A DNA stretch of 64,000 bases, from assembly GCF_003351345.1 (NCBI RefSeq), contig NZ_QQTO01000019.1, positions 186,001 through 250,000 on the forward strand, given 5' to 3'. Of this stretch, positions 16,839 to 25,459 are shown one piece after another. The position numbers were made by a program, and so were the translations under genes. The notes below the pieces were generated by a model that was not told the DNA's origin, made no database searches, and saw only the letters and a list, made by a program, of their open reading frames with translations. Every line of letters starts with the position of its first letter. The first letter of the stretch is position 1. The stretch comes from Allobosea caraganae (GTDB lineage: Bacteria > Pseudomonadota > Alphaproteobacteria > Rhizobiales > Beijerinckiaceae).

Positions 16839-17623
16839 AGCGCCTCAAGCTCCTCGTCCTGCAAGTGCTGGTGATGATCGTCTGTCTCGGCATCTGGCAT
16901 GTCGTCACGGTCTATCCGCTCTTCGGCGAGACCAAGACGATCCAGTTCTTCTTCTCGACGCCGCTTCAGGTGCTGGGCCGGACCTTCAAGCAGCTTACCG
17001 GCAGCGAGATCTACTATCATCTCGGCATCACCCTGACCGAGACGGTGCTCGCCTTCGTCATCGGCTCGGCGGCGGGCATCCTGTTCGGCTTCACCTTCGC
17101 CCGGAACGACCTGCTGGCGGCGGTCTTCGACCCCTATATCAAGGCAGCGAACGCGCTGCCGCGCGTCGTGCTGGCGCCGATCTTCGCGCTCTGGTTCGGG
17201 CTCGGCATCTGGTCGAAGGTGGCGCTCGGCTTCACGCTGGTCTTCTTCATCGTCTTCTTCAACGTCTACCAGGGCGTGCGCGAGGTCTCGCCGACCGTGC
17301 TGGCCAATGCCCGCATGCTCGGCATGAACGGGCGCCAGCTCTTCCGCCACGTCTACTGGCCCTCGGCCCTGACCTGGATGTTCTCGTCGCTGCACACCTC
17401 GGTCGGCTTCGCGCTGGTTGGCGCGGTGGTCGGCGAGTACCTCGGCTCCTCGGCGGGTCTTGGCTACAAGATCCACGAGGCCGAAAGCGTCTTCGACGTC
17501 ACCGGCGTCTTCGCCGGCATGCTGATCCTGGCGATCTTCGTCATCGCGATCGATGCGCTGGTGACGATGGTCGAGAAGCGGCTGCTGGTCTGGCGTCCCG
17601 GGCAGAGTTCGACGACGACGTAA
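16835..17623 (+). CDS. ABC transporter permease (nitrate/sulfonate/taurine type)
   Basis: 262 aa, about six membrane helices, BPD_transp_1 fold. The cytoplasmic coupling loop carries the EAA-type motif ANARMLGMNGRQLFRHVYWPSALTWM. The start overlaps the ATPase stop. It should form a homodimer working with the ATPase and the NMT1/THI5-like binding protein at 18578, from which it is separated by an antiparallel DUF4239 gene. Confidence 0.92.
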   Translation: MKRLKLLVLQVLVMIVCLGIWHVVTVYPLFGETKTIQFFFSTPLQVLGRTFKQLTGSEIYYHLGITLTETVLAFVIGSAAGILFGFTFARNDLLAAVFDPYIKAANALPRVVLAPIFALWFGLGIWSKVALGFTLVFFIVFFNVYQGVREVSPTVLANARMLGMNGRQLFRHVYWPSALTWMFSSLHTSVGFALVGAVVGEYLGSSAGLGYKIHEAESVFDVTGVFAGMLILAIFVIAIDALVTMVEKRLLVWRPGQSSTTT

Positions 17624-17654
17624 GGTTCGCGACCCCTAAGGCGGCCGTGCGGCG

Positions 17655-18404
17655 CTACTGGCGCATTTCCGTCAGGGCCCTTTGCAGCGGCGCGGGCGAG
17701 ATCTGGATCGGCCCCTCGAATGGGGCGTCCATGTCGACGATCAGGTAGATCGCCCCGCCGATGAGGGTCGCGGCCGCGACGAAGCTCGTCACGATCACCG
17801 CGTTTCTCGGAGCCCGGAAACCGAAGGTCGCAAAGATCAGCATCAGCCAGGCGACGAGCATCAGCACGAGCGGCCTTGGGATCGAGCCCTCCGCCTGCTC
17901 CACCAGACTCCAACGCAATTCCAGCACCTTGCGATATTGTTCGCGGATGTCGTTCCAAATCGAGAGCTGGGGCTCGGCGCGTGGCTCGAGGGCACGCAGG
18001 CTGGTCCCGATCTCCTGGAGCAGCCGTTCGGACGTCTTGTCGGACAGCCCGCCCTCGGCCGTCCAATGGCCGTTCGCGGCGCGTTGCGCGTAGGCGACGA
18101 GCCGCTGGCGCGCGTCGCCAGCCTCGGGCCCGTAGAGGACAAGCATCCTGTCGAGCAGAATCAACCCGGTCGCGTAGCTGTGCACGTCGCGGTTGACCGC
18201 GTCGAACCGGCCCTTGGCCGAACTGATCATCAGGCCGAGCACGAGGGAGGTCATCACGACGAAGATGTTGGCGATCAGCCGCATCACGTTGTGGGTGTCG
18301 TCCTGGCGCTGATGCGCCGGCAGCTTCTCGTAGAAGAAGAGCGCTCCCAGGGAGGCTCCGGTCAGGCACAGAAACACGAAAACCGCGATGCGAACCTCGT
18401 TCAT
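17655..18404 (-). CDS. DUF4239 family membrane protein
   Basis: 249 aa with four likely helices: one at the N-terminus (VRIAVFVFLCLTGASLGALFF), one near residue 50 (ANIFVVMTSLVLGLMISSAK) and two near the C-terminus. SSAKGRFDAVNRDVHSYATGLILLDRMLVLYGPE is the family signature region. The soluble middle lies between helices 2 and 3. Function unknown. It runs antiparallel between the permease and binding-protein genes of one ABC transporter, which would interrupt a single transcript and suggests insertion into that operon. Confidence 0.82.
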   Translation of the reverse strand: MNEVRIAVFVFLCLTGASLGALFFYEKLPAHQRQDDTHNVMRLIANIFVVMTSLVLGLMISSAKGRFDAVNRDVHSYATGLILLDRMLVLYGPEAGDARQRLVAYAQRAANGHWTAEGGLSDKTSERLLQEIGTSLRALEPRAEPQLSIWNDIREQYRKVLELRWSLVEQAEGSIPRPLVLMLVAWLMLIFATFGFRAPRNAVIVTSFVAAATLIGGAIYLIVDMDAPFEGPIQISPAPLQRALTEMRQ

Positions 18405-18577
18405 GGCCGTTCCCCGTCTCGCTGCTTCAGCAGGTAGCCATGCGCGGATGCGCTCAGAGGTCGCAACGTCCCGATCTGGTGGATGGGATTCTTGCTCCCG
18501 CTCGCCGATCTCGCCTATTGTCGTCCCGAATGCGCCCGTCAGAAGCGCTCGCGTCATCCAACCGGAGGAATACCCCC

Positions 18578-19609
18578 ATGTTCTTGTCCCGCCGCGGCGC
18601 GCTCGCCGCGCTCGCCCTTTCGACTGCGCTCGGCTTCTCGCCCTATGGAGCGCTCGCCCAGAATGCCGAGAAGCCCAAGCTGACCCTCGGCGTCGGCGGC
18701 AAGCAGTTGCTTTATTATCTCCCGCTGACCGTGGCTGAGAAGAAGGGTTTCTTCAAGGAGCAAGGTCTCGACGTCGAGATCAATGATTTCGGCGGCGGCG
18801 CCAAGTCGCTGCAGGCGCTGGTCGGTGGCTCGGTCGATGTCGTGACCGGCGCCTATGAGCACACGATCCGCATGCAGGCCAAGGGCCAGGACGTCCGCGC
18901 GGTGATCGAGCTCGGCCGCTTCCCGGCCATCACCATCGCGGTGCGCAAGGACCTGGCCGACAAGGTCAAGTCGGCTGCCGACTTCAAGGGGCTGAAGATC
19001 GGCGTCACCGCGCCCGGCTCCTCGACCGCGCTCACCGCGCAATACGCCATGGTCAAGGCCGGGCTGAAGGCGAGCGACGCGCCGATCATCGGCATCGGCG
19101 CCGGGGCGAGCGCGGTTGCCGCGATCAAGCAGAAGCAGGTCGACGTGATCTCGCATCTCGATCCGGTCACCTCGAAGCTCGAAGCCGATGGCGACATCGT
19201 CACGCTGATCGACACCCGCACCGAGGCCGGCACCAAGGCGCTGTTCGGCGGCTCCAACCCGGCGGCCGTGCTCTACCTGAAGAACGACTTCGCCGAGAAG
19301 AACCCGGTGACCACGCAGAAGCTGGTCAACGCGCTGTTCAAGTCGCTGAAATGGCTGGAGACGGCCAAGCCCGAGGACGTTGCGGACCTGGTGCCGGAAG
19401 AGTTCCTGCTCGGCGACCGGCCGCTCTACCTGCGCGCGGTCAAGAATTCGCAGGAGAGCTACTCGCGCACCGGCATCTCGACCGCCGACGGCATGAAGAG
19501 CATGTACGACTCGCTGAAGCTGCTCGACCCCGAGCTGACGAATTCGAATGTCGACCTGTCGAAGACCTTCATCGACACCTTCGCCAAGAAGGCGGCGGCG
19601 GGATCGTAA
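18578..19609 (+). CDS. ABC transporter substrate-binding protein (NMT1/THI5-like)
   Basis: 343 aa with a signal peptide (about 1-26, ...GALAQ). The periplasmic binding fold of the NMT1/SsuA class is seen: LYYLPLTVAEKKGFFKEQGLDVEI, GALAxLxxGxVDV-like LVGGSVDVVTGAYEH, and the hinge KGLKIGVTAPGSSTALTAQY. It captures the ligand for the upstream ATPase-permease pair; the ligand is unknown. GGAGG precedes the ATG. Its last 53 bp recur at 21203-21255 with three differences. Confidence 0.9.
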   Translation: MFLSRRGALAALALSTALGFSPYGALAQNAEKPKLTLGVGGKQLLYYLPLTVAEKKGFFKEQGLDVEINDFGGGAKSLQALVGGSVDVVTGAYEHTIRMQAKGQDVRAVIELGRFPAITIAVRKDLADKVKSAADFKGLKIGVTAPGSSTALTAQYAMVKAGLKASDAPIIGIGAGASAVAAIKQKQVDVISHLDPVTSKLEADGDIVTLIDTRTEAGTKALFGGSNPAAVLYLKNDFAEKNPVTTQKLVNALFKSLKWLETAKPEDVADLVPEEFLLGDRPLYLRAVKNSQESYSRTGISTADGMKSMYDSLKLLDPELTNSNVDLSKTFIDTFAKKAAAGS

Positions 19610-19616
19610 AGGGAGG

Positions 19617-19740
19617 CTTCCTTCTCCCCCTCGGGGGAGAAGGCCCGGCAGGGGATGAGGGCGGTGCGACTGGGCGAGCCGTCCTTCCCTCATCCGCCAG
19701 CGCTTCGCGCTGCCACCTTCTCCCTCGGGGGAGAAGGAAG
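19617..19740. repeat. Palindromic repeat (CTTCTCCC...GGGAGAAGG family), copy 2
   Basis: Arms CTTCCTTCTCCC and GGGAGAAGGAAG, with GGATGAGGG / CCCTCATCC inside. It lies between the binding-protein gene and the convergent cupin gene and may form a two-way hairpin terminator. Confidence 0.85.
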
Positions 19741-19748
19741 AGACCGTC

Positions 19749-20486
19749 TCAGCCGCGCTTCCCGCCAACCGAGATGAAGGCCATGAGGCAGGGCTCCGGC
19801 AGCGGGTTGCGCCAGCGATGGCGGGTTCCGTTCTGCACGATGCAATCGCCCTGGCGCAAATGGACCCGCTGCCCGTCGTCCAGTTCCAGCGTCATCTCGC
19901 CGCGAACCACGACGCCGTAGTCGATCGTGTCGGATGTGTGCATGCCCGGCGCGCCGCGTTCGAAATGGTCGCCCATGCGCGGCACCTTCTCCGACATCTC
20001 CTGCAGGGCGCTCTCGAAGGTGACGCCGGGCGGCGGCTTCCAGCCTTCGGGCCGCCTCGGAGGATACGAGATCAGGCGAAACATCGTGCCGCCGGGGCCG
20101 GGAAAGGCCACCGTTCCTGCAAGCATCGGGTCGGGTTCCAGGCCGGTGAGCTGGGGCACGCCCTCGGTCATGTAGAGCTCGTAGAAGGTCAGGCCCGGGT
20201 TGGAGTCGATCTCCACCACCTTGGGCGTCACGTCGAAGGACTTGAATATCGACTTGCCGGCTGCATCGCGGCCAGTCAGCGCCCGTTTCGGGGGAGGCAG
20301 CTCGCTCGAATCCTTCGCTTCGCCCGGCTGCGGCAGCGCGGCCAGGGCGCCGCCGCCAGCGATGGCCGAGAGCGCCTGGAGCAGCTGACGCCGATCACCG
20401 CCTTCAGATCGCTCGGAGGGAGGCCTCGTGTCATCCAAGGACTTGTTTTTGCTTCGTGACCACCAGCGCCAAGAGAGCCAGCTCAT
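19749..20486 (-). CDS. Cupin-domain protein with possible Tat signal
   Basis: 245 aa. The N-terminus has a twin-Arg followed by a hydrophobic stretch (GGDRRQLLQALSAIAGGG, about 30-55), compatible with export by the Tat route. A C-terminal cupin barrel (about 175-240) has MHTSDTIDYGVVVRGEMTL and LRQGDCIVQNGTRHRWRN, with likely metal-binding His residues. Related proteins are annotated only as cupin or oxalate/gentisate-like; no substrate can be named. It lies in a 1.6-kb block flanked by direct repeats of the binding-protein gene end. Confidence 0.8.
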   Translation of the reverse strand: MSWLSWRWWSRSKNKSLDDTRPPSERSEGGDRRQLLQALSAIAGGGALAALPQPGEAKDSSELPPPKRALTGRDAAGKSIFKSFDVTPKVVEIDSNPGLTFYELYMTEGVPQLTGLEPDPMLAGTVAFPGPGGTMFRLISYPPRRPEGWKPPPGVTFESALQEMSEKVPRMGDHFERGAPGMHTSDTIDYGVVVRGEMTLELDDGQRVHLRQGDCIVQNGTRHRWRNPLPEPCLMAFISVGGKRG

Positions 20487-20656
20487 CTGCGTCCTCCGCT
20501 GTTGGATGCTTTCGTCGTCGCTGTCGTGGCCGGCGTCTTATTTCATTTCGCAGGAAAGTTCTTTCTCATGCTCATCATGTTGAGGATTCAGGCCTGCACA
20601 AGTAGACCTTAGGTGCAGCGCAGCCCGATTTTCGACGGTCTGTAGCGTACTGTATT

Positions 20657-20713
20657 GGTAATCGACTCCATTACCTCCAACTAAAGTCCAATTGTATTGG
20701 GGTTGTAGTTGGA
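20657..20713. promoter_or_regulatory. AT-rich nested inverted repeats upstream of a membrane-protein gene
   Basis: GGTAAT-7-ATTACC (20657-20675) is followed by a nested hairpin: TCCAACTA ... CCAAT-tgt-ATTGG ... TAGTTGGA (20676-20713). The 290-bp gap 20487-20776 is clearly lower in GC than its surroundings. It may be a regulator-binding region or the edge of transferred DNA. No gene seen in it. Confidence 0.5.
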
Positions 20714-20776
20714 TGGATGTTTCGATCGCTTCTGTTGGATATCCTTTTCCGGTAGGGAAGGGTAAGAGGTGCCTGC

Positions 20777-21193
20777 ATGACGCCGGATGCCGCCGCCTTG
20801 TTCGCCATCATCATCCTGGTCGTTCCGATGGCCTATTTGCTGTTCGCGGCGCCCGGCTTTCTGTTCGTGAAGCTCGACATCCCGCCCGTTGCCCGGTTGT
20901 TGCGCATGATGTTCGGGGCGTATTTCCTGGTGCTGACCGTGACTGCCGTCATCGGGGCAGTGATGTTTGCCGTGGCGGGTCCATGGGCCTTCGTCTTCGG
21001 CATGGGCGTCCTGGCTTCTACGGTCATGGCTCGCGTCTGGTTTCTGCGGCGGATCGATGCCCAGATCGAGACTTGGCCGGCGGATGTCGGCCGCCGGCTG
21101 CGTCGGCTGCATTGCGGCGGCATGCTGTGCAATGCGATCCAACTTGCCGTCGTCATGGGTAGCATTCCTTATGTCATGATCGCCCCGGTCTGA
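20777..21193 (+). CDS. Hypothetical membrane protein
   Basis: 138 aa with about four hydrophobic helices (4-28, 42-66, 68-88, 112-134). The loop RRIDAQIETWPADVGRRLRRLHCG is basic. I do not recognise a family. AGAGGTG lies shortly before the ATG. It is preceded by an AT-rich region with nested inverted repeats and followed by a 53-bp remnant of an ABC binding-protein gene. It may have arrived with the block 19609-21202. Confidence 0.65.
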   Translation: MTPDAAALFAIIILVVPMAYLLFAAPGFLFVKLDIPPVARLLRMMFGAYFLVLTVTAVIGAVMFAVAGPWAFVFGMGVLASTVMARVWFLRRIDAQIETWPADVGRRLRRLHCGGMLCNAIQLAVVMGSIPYVMIAPV

Positions 21194-21202
21194 TCGGGTT
21201 TG

Positions 21203-21255
21203 CTGTCGAAGACCTTCATCGAGACCTTCGCCAAGAAGGCGGCGGTGGGCTCGTA
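21203..21255 (+). pseudogene. Remnant 3' end of a second ABC binding-protein gene
   Basis: 50 of 53 bases match 19556-19608, the end of the binding-protein gene. It encodes LSKTFIETFAKKAAVGS against LSKTFIDTFAKKAAAGS in the intact gene. The changes are conservative or silent, so this looks like the tail of a diverged paralogue rather than a fresh target-site duplication. Confidence 0.75.
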
Positions 21256-21313
21256 CCCTCTCGACTCCCGGCGGAGCGCCGGTCACACTCCCTCTTTCGA
21301 AAGGAGAGGCGAG

Positions 21314-21721
21314 ATGACCGAGCGCTCTGCTATCGAGACCCTGATCATCGAGGCCTATGAGGCGCGCGTGCGCGGTGACCTCGACGGCGTGATGACTGCC
21401 TTCCATCCGCAATGCCGCTTCCAATTCATGGGAGCGGCCGATAGTGCGCCGATCTGCCGGCCGCTCGAGGGCTGCGACATGGTCCGCGAGCAAATGGCCG
21501 GGCTGATCGACAACTTTGCCTTCGCGAAATTCGAGACGCTGGGTCTCGTCGTCGAAGGCAATCATGCCGCCTACCACTGGCGCGCCGACGTGACCTTCAC
21601 GCCGACCGGCCGCACCGACAGCTTCGACGTCGTCGACATGCTGGTGATCGAGGACGGCAAGGTGCGCAGCCTGTCTCAGTTCACGGACACCGCCGGCCTG
21701 GCGCGGCTTGCTGCCGCCTGA
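21314..21721 (+). CDS. SnoaL-like / NTF2-like domain protein
   Basis: 135 aa, one NTF2-fold domain: an N-terminal helix pair (IETLIIEAYEARVRGDLDGVMTAFHPQCRFQFMG) then the beta-sheet with HAAYHWRADVTFTPTGR and a C-terminal LVIEDGKVRSLSQFTD. Such proteins are small cyclases, isomerases or ligand binders; substrate unknown. AAGGAG precedes the ATG. An in-frame extension upstream runs into the binding-protein remnant and is not part of this gene. Confidence 0.83.
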   Translation: MTERSAIETLIIEAYEARVRGDLDGVMTAFHPQCRFQFMGAADSAPICRPLEGCDMVREQMAGLIDNFAFAKFETLGLVVEGNHAAYHWRADVTFTPTGRTDSFDVVDMLVIEDGKVRSLSQFTDTAGLARLAAA

Positions 21722-21820
21722 GCGGTTCAGTCATCGGAGGCATCACTGCTTTCGGTTTGCGCAGGGCGCGGCAACCGTTAGGTTCGCCGGGTCGTCCCCT
21801 GTCGAGTCACTGGCTGCGCC

Positions 21821-22669
21821 ATGAACATCCTCTCGATCCAGTCCCATGTCGCCTATGGCCATGTCGGCAACGCCTCGGCCGTCTTCCCGATGCAGCGCCT
21901 CGGCGTCGATGTCTGGCCGATCCATACGGTGCAGTTCTCGAATCACACCGGCTATGGCGCCTGGAAGGGCCGCGTCTTCGACGGCGGCATGATCGACGAG
22001 GTGATGGAGGGCATCGCCGAGCGCGGCGTGCTGCCGAGCTGTGACGGCGTGCTCTCCGGCTACATGGGTTCGGCCGATATCGGCCACGCCATCCTCTCGG
22101 CGGTCGAGCGGGTGCGTGCCGCCAATCCCAAGGCGATGTATTGCTGCGATCCGGTGATCGGCGATGTCGGGCGCGGCGTCTTCGTGCGGCCGGGGATCCC
22201 CGAGTTCATGCGCGAGCAGGCGGTGCCGGCAGCCGATATCGTGACGCCGAACCAGTTCGAGCTGGAATTGCTCACCGATATCGAGGTCAAGACGATCTCC
22301 GACGCGCATCGCGCCGTCGAGACCCTGCGCGATGCCGGGCCGAAGGTCGTGCTCGTTACCTCGCTCGTCACCGAGGAGACGCCGGCTGAGGCCATCGACA
22401 TGATGGCAGCCGATGCGCAGGGCGCCTACCGGGTGCGCACGCCGAAGCTCGACGTCAGCGTCAACGGCGCCGGCGACGCGATCGCGGCCCTGTTCTTCGT
22501 GCATTTCCTGCGCGACGGTTCGGCCGCCTCGGCGCTCGCCAAGGCCTCGTCCTCGGTCTACGGGCTGCTGAAGCGGACGAAGGAGGAGGGCTCGCGCGAA
22601 ATCCTCACCGTCGCCGCGCAGGACGAGTTCGTCACGCCCAGCCACAGGTTCGAGCCCGAGAAGCTTTGA
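21821..22669 (+). CDS. pdxY: Pyridoxal kinase PdxY
   Basis: 282 aa ribokinase-fold enzyme that phosphorylates pyridoxal to PLP in the salvage path. Family motifs are visible: ILSIQSHVAYGHVGNASAVFPMQRLG at the start, QFSNHTGYG in the lid region, YCCDPVIGD, TPNQFELELLT and the anion-hole/catalytic VNGAGDAIAALF. It is followed after 16 bp by an EEP-family gene in the same direction. Confidence 0.95.
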   Translation: MNILSIQSHVAYGHVGNASAVFPMQRLGVDVWPIHTVQFSNHTGYGAWKGRVFDGGMIDEVMEGIAERGVLPSCDGVLSGYMGSADIGHAILSAVERVRAANPKAMYCCDPVIGDVGRGVFVRPGIPEFMREQAVPAADIVTPNQFELELLTDIEVKTISDAHRAVETLRDAGPKVVLVTSLVTEETPAEAIDMMAADAQGAYRVRTPKLDVSVNGAGDAIAALFFVHFLRDGSAASALAKASSSVYGLLKRTKEEGSREILTVAAQDEFVTPSHRFEPEKL

Positions 22670-22685
22670 ACTGGGCGCTGATCTG

Positions 22686-23801
22686 ATGAAACTGCGCATC
22701 GGCACCTTCAATGTCGAGAACCTGCTGACGCGGCATCGCTTCGAGCCGGGTGGGCGGATCGACACGGCGGCGGCGATGTCGCTGTTCCATTTCCCGCGCG
22801 CCGACGAACGCGACGCGGTCGAGCGCTCGCTGGCCGTGGCGCTGGAGGACGACAAGCGCCAGATGACCGCGCTCGCCATCGCCGAGGCGCAGGCCGATCT
22901 CTGGATGCTGCAGGAGGTCGATTCGCTCGCGAGCCTGCAGGCCTTCTTCGCCAACTACGTCCATCGCATCGCCGACTATCGCTACGGCCATTTCGCGCTG
23001 ATCGACGGCAACGACCCGCGCAGCATCGATATCGGCTTCGCCGCAAGGCGCGACCTGGTGACGCCGCAGGCGATCAAGTTCGCCTCGCACAAGGAGCTGA
23101 GCTTCGCCGAGGCCGATGTCTATGACGGCGCGCTGGCGCAGTTCGGCATCAGGCCGCGCGACCGCGTCTTCGCGCGCGACTGCCTTGCCGTCGAACTGGG
23201 CTTCGGCGATCGCCGGCTGACGCTGTTCGGCTGCCATTTCAAGTCGATGAACAACGGCCGCGAGGATGGCAGGCAGGTGACGCTGCCGATCCGCCGGGCC
23301 GAGGCGCTGGCAGTGAAGCACATCGTCAAGACCTGGTTCGGGCCCGGCTGGCGCGAGGCCAATTGGGCGGTGCTGGGCGACCTCAACGGCTACCGCATCG
23401 GGCTCGGGCCGCTGGCCGAGCCGGTCGACGAGGGCGATAGCGGCATTGAGCCGCTGCTGGAGGATTTCGCGGTCGATCCGATCGAAAACCTGCCGCTGCA
23501 CGAGCGCTGGACGCATTTTAGGCGCTACTGGTCGGAGGAGCATGGCCAGCTGATGGAGAGCCATATGCCGCTCGACCATATCCTGCTCTCGCCGGCGCTG
23601 GCCGCCGCCAATCCGACACCGTCGATGCAGATGATCCGGCGCGGCTTGCCCTATCGCGTCCCGCTCGACCCACGCCAGCCCGACCGCTCGATGGCGCGGC
23701 TCGCGACCAGCTCCGACCGCTATCCGCGCGTTGGCTGGGACCGGCCGAAAGCCTCGGACCATTGCCCGCTCACCGTCGACCTGACCATTCCTCAAAGCTG
23801 A
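22686..23801 (+). CDS. Endonuclease/exonuclease/phosphatase (EEP) family protein
   Basis: 371 aa, no signal peptide. Metal-dependent phosphodiesterase fold: RIGTFNVENLLTRHRF (catalytic Asn), MLQEVDS (metal Glu), GCHFKSMNNGR, VLGDLNGYR and the C-terminal ASDHCPLTVDL (catalytic His). All key residues are present. Substrate (nucleic acid, phosphoinositide-like or other phosphodiester) cannot be told. The next gene starts 11 bp after the stop. Confidence 0.87.
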   Translation: MKLRIGTFNVENLLTRHRFEPGGRIDTAAAMSLFHFPRADERDAVERSLAVALEDDKRQMTALAIAEAQADLWMLQEVDSLASLQAFFANYVHRIADYRYGHFALIDGNDPRSIDIGFAARRDLVTPQAIKFASHKELSFAEADVYDGALAQFGIRPRDRVFARDCLAVELGFGDRRLTLFGCHFKSMNNGREDGRQVTLPIRRAEALAVKHIVKTWFGPGWREANWAVLGDLNGYRIGLGPLAEPVDEGDSGIEPLLEDFAVDPIENLPLHERWTHFRRYWSEEHGQLMESHMPLDHILLSPALAAANPTPSMQMIRRGLPYRVPLDPRQPDRSMARLATSSDRYPRVGWDRPKASDHCPLTVDLTIPQS

Positions 23802-23812
23802 GTATACCTATT

Positions 23813-24715
23813 ATGAGCCGCCGCTTCGCCACGCTCGACGTCTTCACCACCACCCCGCATGCCGGCAATCCGCTGGCCGTGGTGCTCGACTCAGATGGGC
23901 TCGACACCGCCGCGATGCAGGCCATCGCCCGCGAGTTCAACCTGTCGGAAACGGTCTTCGTGGCGCCGCCGGCCGATCCCGCCCATTGTGCGGCGATCCG
24001 CATCTTCACGCCGGCGCGCGAGCTGCCCTTCGCCGGGCATCCGACCGTCGGCAGCGCCGTGCTGCTGGCGCTGCGCCAGGCCGCCGAAGGCAAGGCGACT
24101 GGGAGCCTGGTGCTGGAGGAGCAGGTCGGGCTCGTCACTTGTGCCGTCTCGACGCGAAGCAAGCTCGCGGGCCGCGCCACCTTCACGCTGCCGCGCCTGC
24201 CGGCGGAGATCGACCAGCCAGGCGGCCTGGCGCTGCTTGCGGGTGCGCTCGGCCTCGACAAGCGCGAGATTGGCTTTGATGCTCATGTGCCGAGCGTGTT
24301 CTCGGCCGGGCTCGGCTTCACCTTCGTGCCGGTGGCGAGCCTGGAAGCGATGGCCCGGATCAGGCTCGAGACCAGCCTATGGTCGCAGGCGATGAAGCCC
24401 GCTGACGGCCCCAACGCCTATGTCTATTGCCGGCTGCCGCGGGAGAGCGGACACCATTATCGCACCCGGATGTTCGCGCCCTCGATGGGCATCGCGGAGG
24501 ACCCGGCGACGGGCTCGGCAGTCGCGGCCTTCGCCGGTGCGATCATGCGTTTCGACCGGCCTGACGATGGCGAGCACCGGCTGGTGATCGAGCAGGGCTA
24601 CGAGATGGGCCGGCCGTCGCAGATCGAGCTCGGGCTGACGGTCGCCGGCGGCAAGCTGGTCTCGGCGCGGATCGGCGGCGCGGCCGTGGTGGTCAGCGAG
24701 GGTACGTTGCTGTGA
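23813..24715 (+). CDS. PhzF family isomerase/epimerase-like protein
   Basis: 300 aa. Two-lobed diaminopimelate-epimerase fold. Family motifs: DVFTTTPHAGNPLAVV at the N-terminus, FNLSETVF with the catalytic Glu, RELPFAGHPTVGSA, and EDPATGSAVAAFAG near the C-terminus. PhzF members catalyse isomerisations, but most bacterial homologues lack a known substrate. No phenazine genes are nearby, so a phenazine role is not implied. The stop overlaps the next start (GTGA). Confidence 0.9.
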   Translation: MSRRFATLDVFTTTPHAGNPLAVVLDSDGLDTAAMQAIAREFNLSETVFVAPPADPAHCAAIRIFTPARELPFAGHPTVGSAVLLALRQAAEGKATGSLVLEEQVGLVTCAVSTRSKLAGRATFTLPRLPAEIDQPGGLALLAGALGLDKREIGFDAHVPSVFSAGLGFTFVPVASLEAMARIRLETSLWSQAMKPADGPNAYVYCRLPRESGHHYRTRMFAPSMGIAEDPATGSAVAAFAGAIMRFDRPDDGEHRLVIEQGYEMGRPSQIELGLTVAGGKLVSARIGGAAVVVSEGTLL

Positions 24716-25431
24716 GCGGCGTCGAGAACGGCCGCATCGTTGCGCTCAGCCAGGTCGAGGCCAAGATCGAGCCCTATGACTGGGTCTTCGCGCGCGAGAG
24801 GGAGCCGGAGATCGCGGCGCATTGGGCGGCGATCAGCGCCGGCAAGCCGGCCATGTTCAATGGCAAAGTGATGCTGCAGCATCATGCGAGGATCGAGGAC
24901 GGCGTCTTCCGGGCCGGCTATTTCGAGACCGATTATGCCGCCTTCATGAGCTGGCGCGATTTCGGCCATCCCGGGCCTGTCGTGCGCAACGGCTTCGCCA
25001 TGGCGGCGCTCAGATCGGCCGATGGCGCCTTCCTGCTGGGTAAGATGGGCGAGCACACGGCCAATCCGGGCAAGGTCTATTTCGCCGCCGGCACGCCTGA
25101 TCGCGAGGATGTGCGCGCCGATGGCAGCCTCGACCTCGCCGGCAGCGTCACCCGTGAGCTTTGCGAGGAGACCGGGCTGACGCTCGACGAGATCGCGGTC
25201 GAGGAGAGCTGGACGGCCGTGATCCTGGAGGGCCGCATCGCCTTCATGCGGCCCGTCTCGGTGCCGCTGCCGGCCGAGGCGGCGCGCGCGCTGATGCTGT
25301 CGCGCATGGCCGAGCAGGACGAGCCCGAGCTCGCCGACATCGTCGTGATCCGCAGCCTCGCCGAATGCGACAGCTACGATATGCCGCCCTTCATGCGGCG
25401 CTATCTCGCACATATCTACGGCCAGGATTGA
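24712..25431 (+). CDS. Nudix hydrolase-like protein with degenerate Nudix box
   Basis: 239 aa starting at GTG, overlapping the phzF-like stop. The second half of the Nudix box is intact (RELCEETGL), but the first half is not: Leu stands at the position of the usual Glu eight residues before Arg. The N-terminal 90 residues form a separate domain (EPYDWVFAREREPEIAAHWA). Members of this class hydrolyse nucleoside diphosphates linked to another group; activity here is uncertain. Confidence 0.82.
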   Translation: MSGVENGRIVALSQVEAKIEPYDWVFAREREPEIAAHWAAISAGKPAMFNGKVMLQHHARIEDGVFRAGYFETDYAAFMSWRDFGHPGPVVRNGFAMAALRSADGAFLLGKMGEHTANPGKVYFAAGTPDREDVRADGSLDLAGSVTRELCEETGLTLDEIAVEESWTAVILEGRIAFMRPVSVPLPAEAARALMLSRMAEQDEPELADIVVIRSLAECDSYDMPPFMRRYLAHIYGQD

Positions 25432-25459
25432 GCCGCCCTCCGCTGGAAGAGACAACTCC

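Noticed and set aside
21200..21313. Extended N-terminus for the SnoaL-like protein
   Set aside because: The extra residues match the end of an ABC binding protein and are followed by non-homologous sequence; AAGGAG marks the real start at 21314.
23813..24715. Phenazine biosynthesis
   Set aside because: A PhzF-type gene alone is common and no other phz genes are present.
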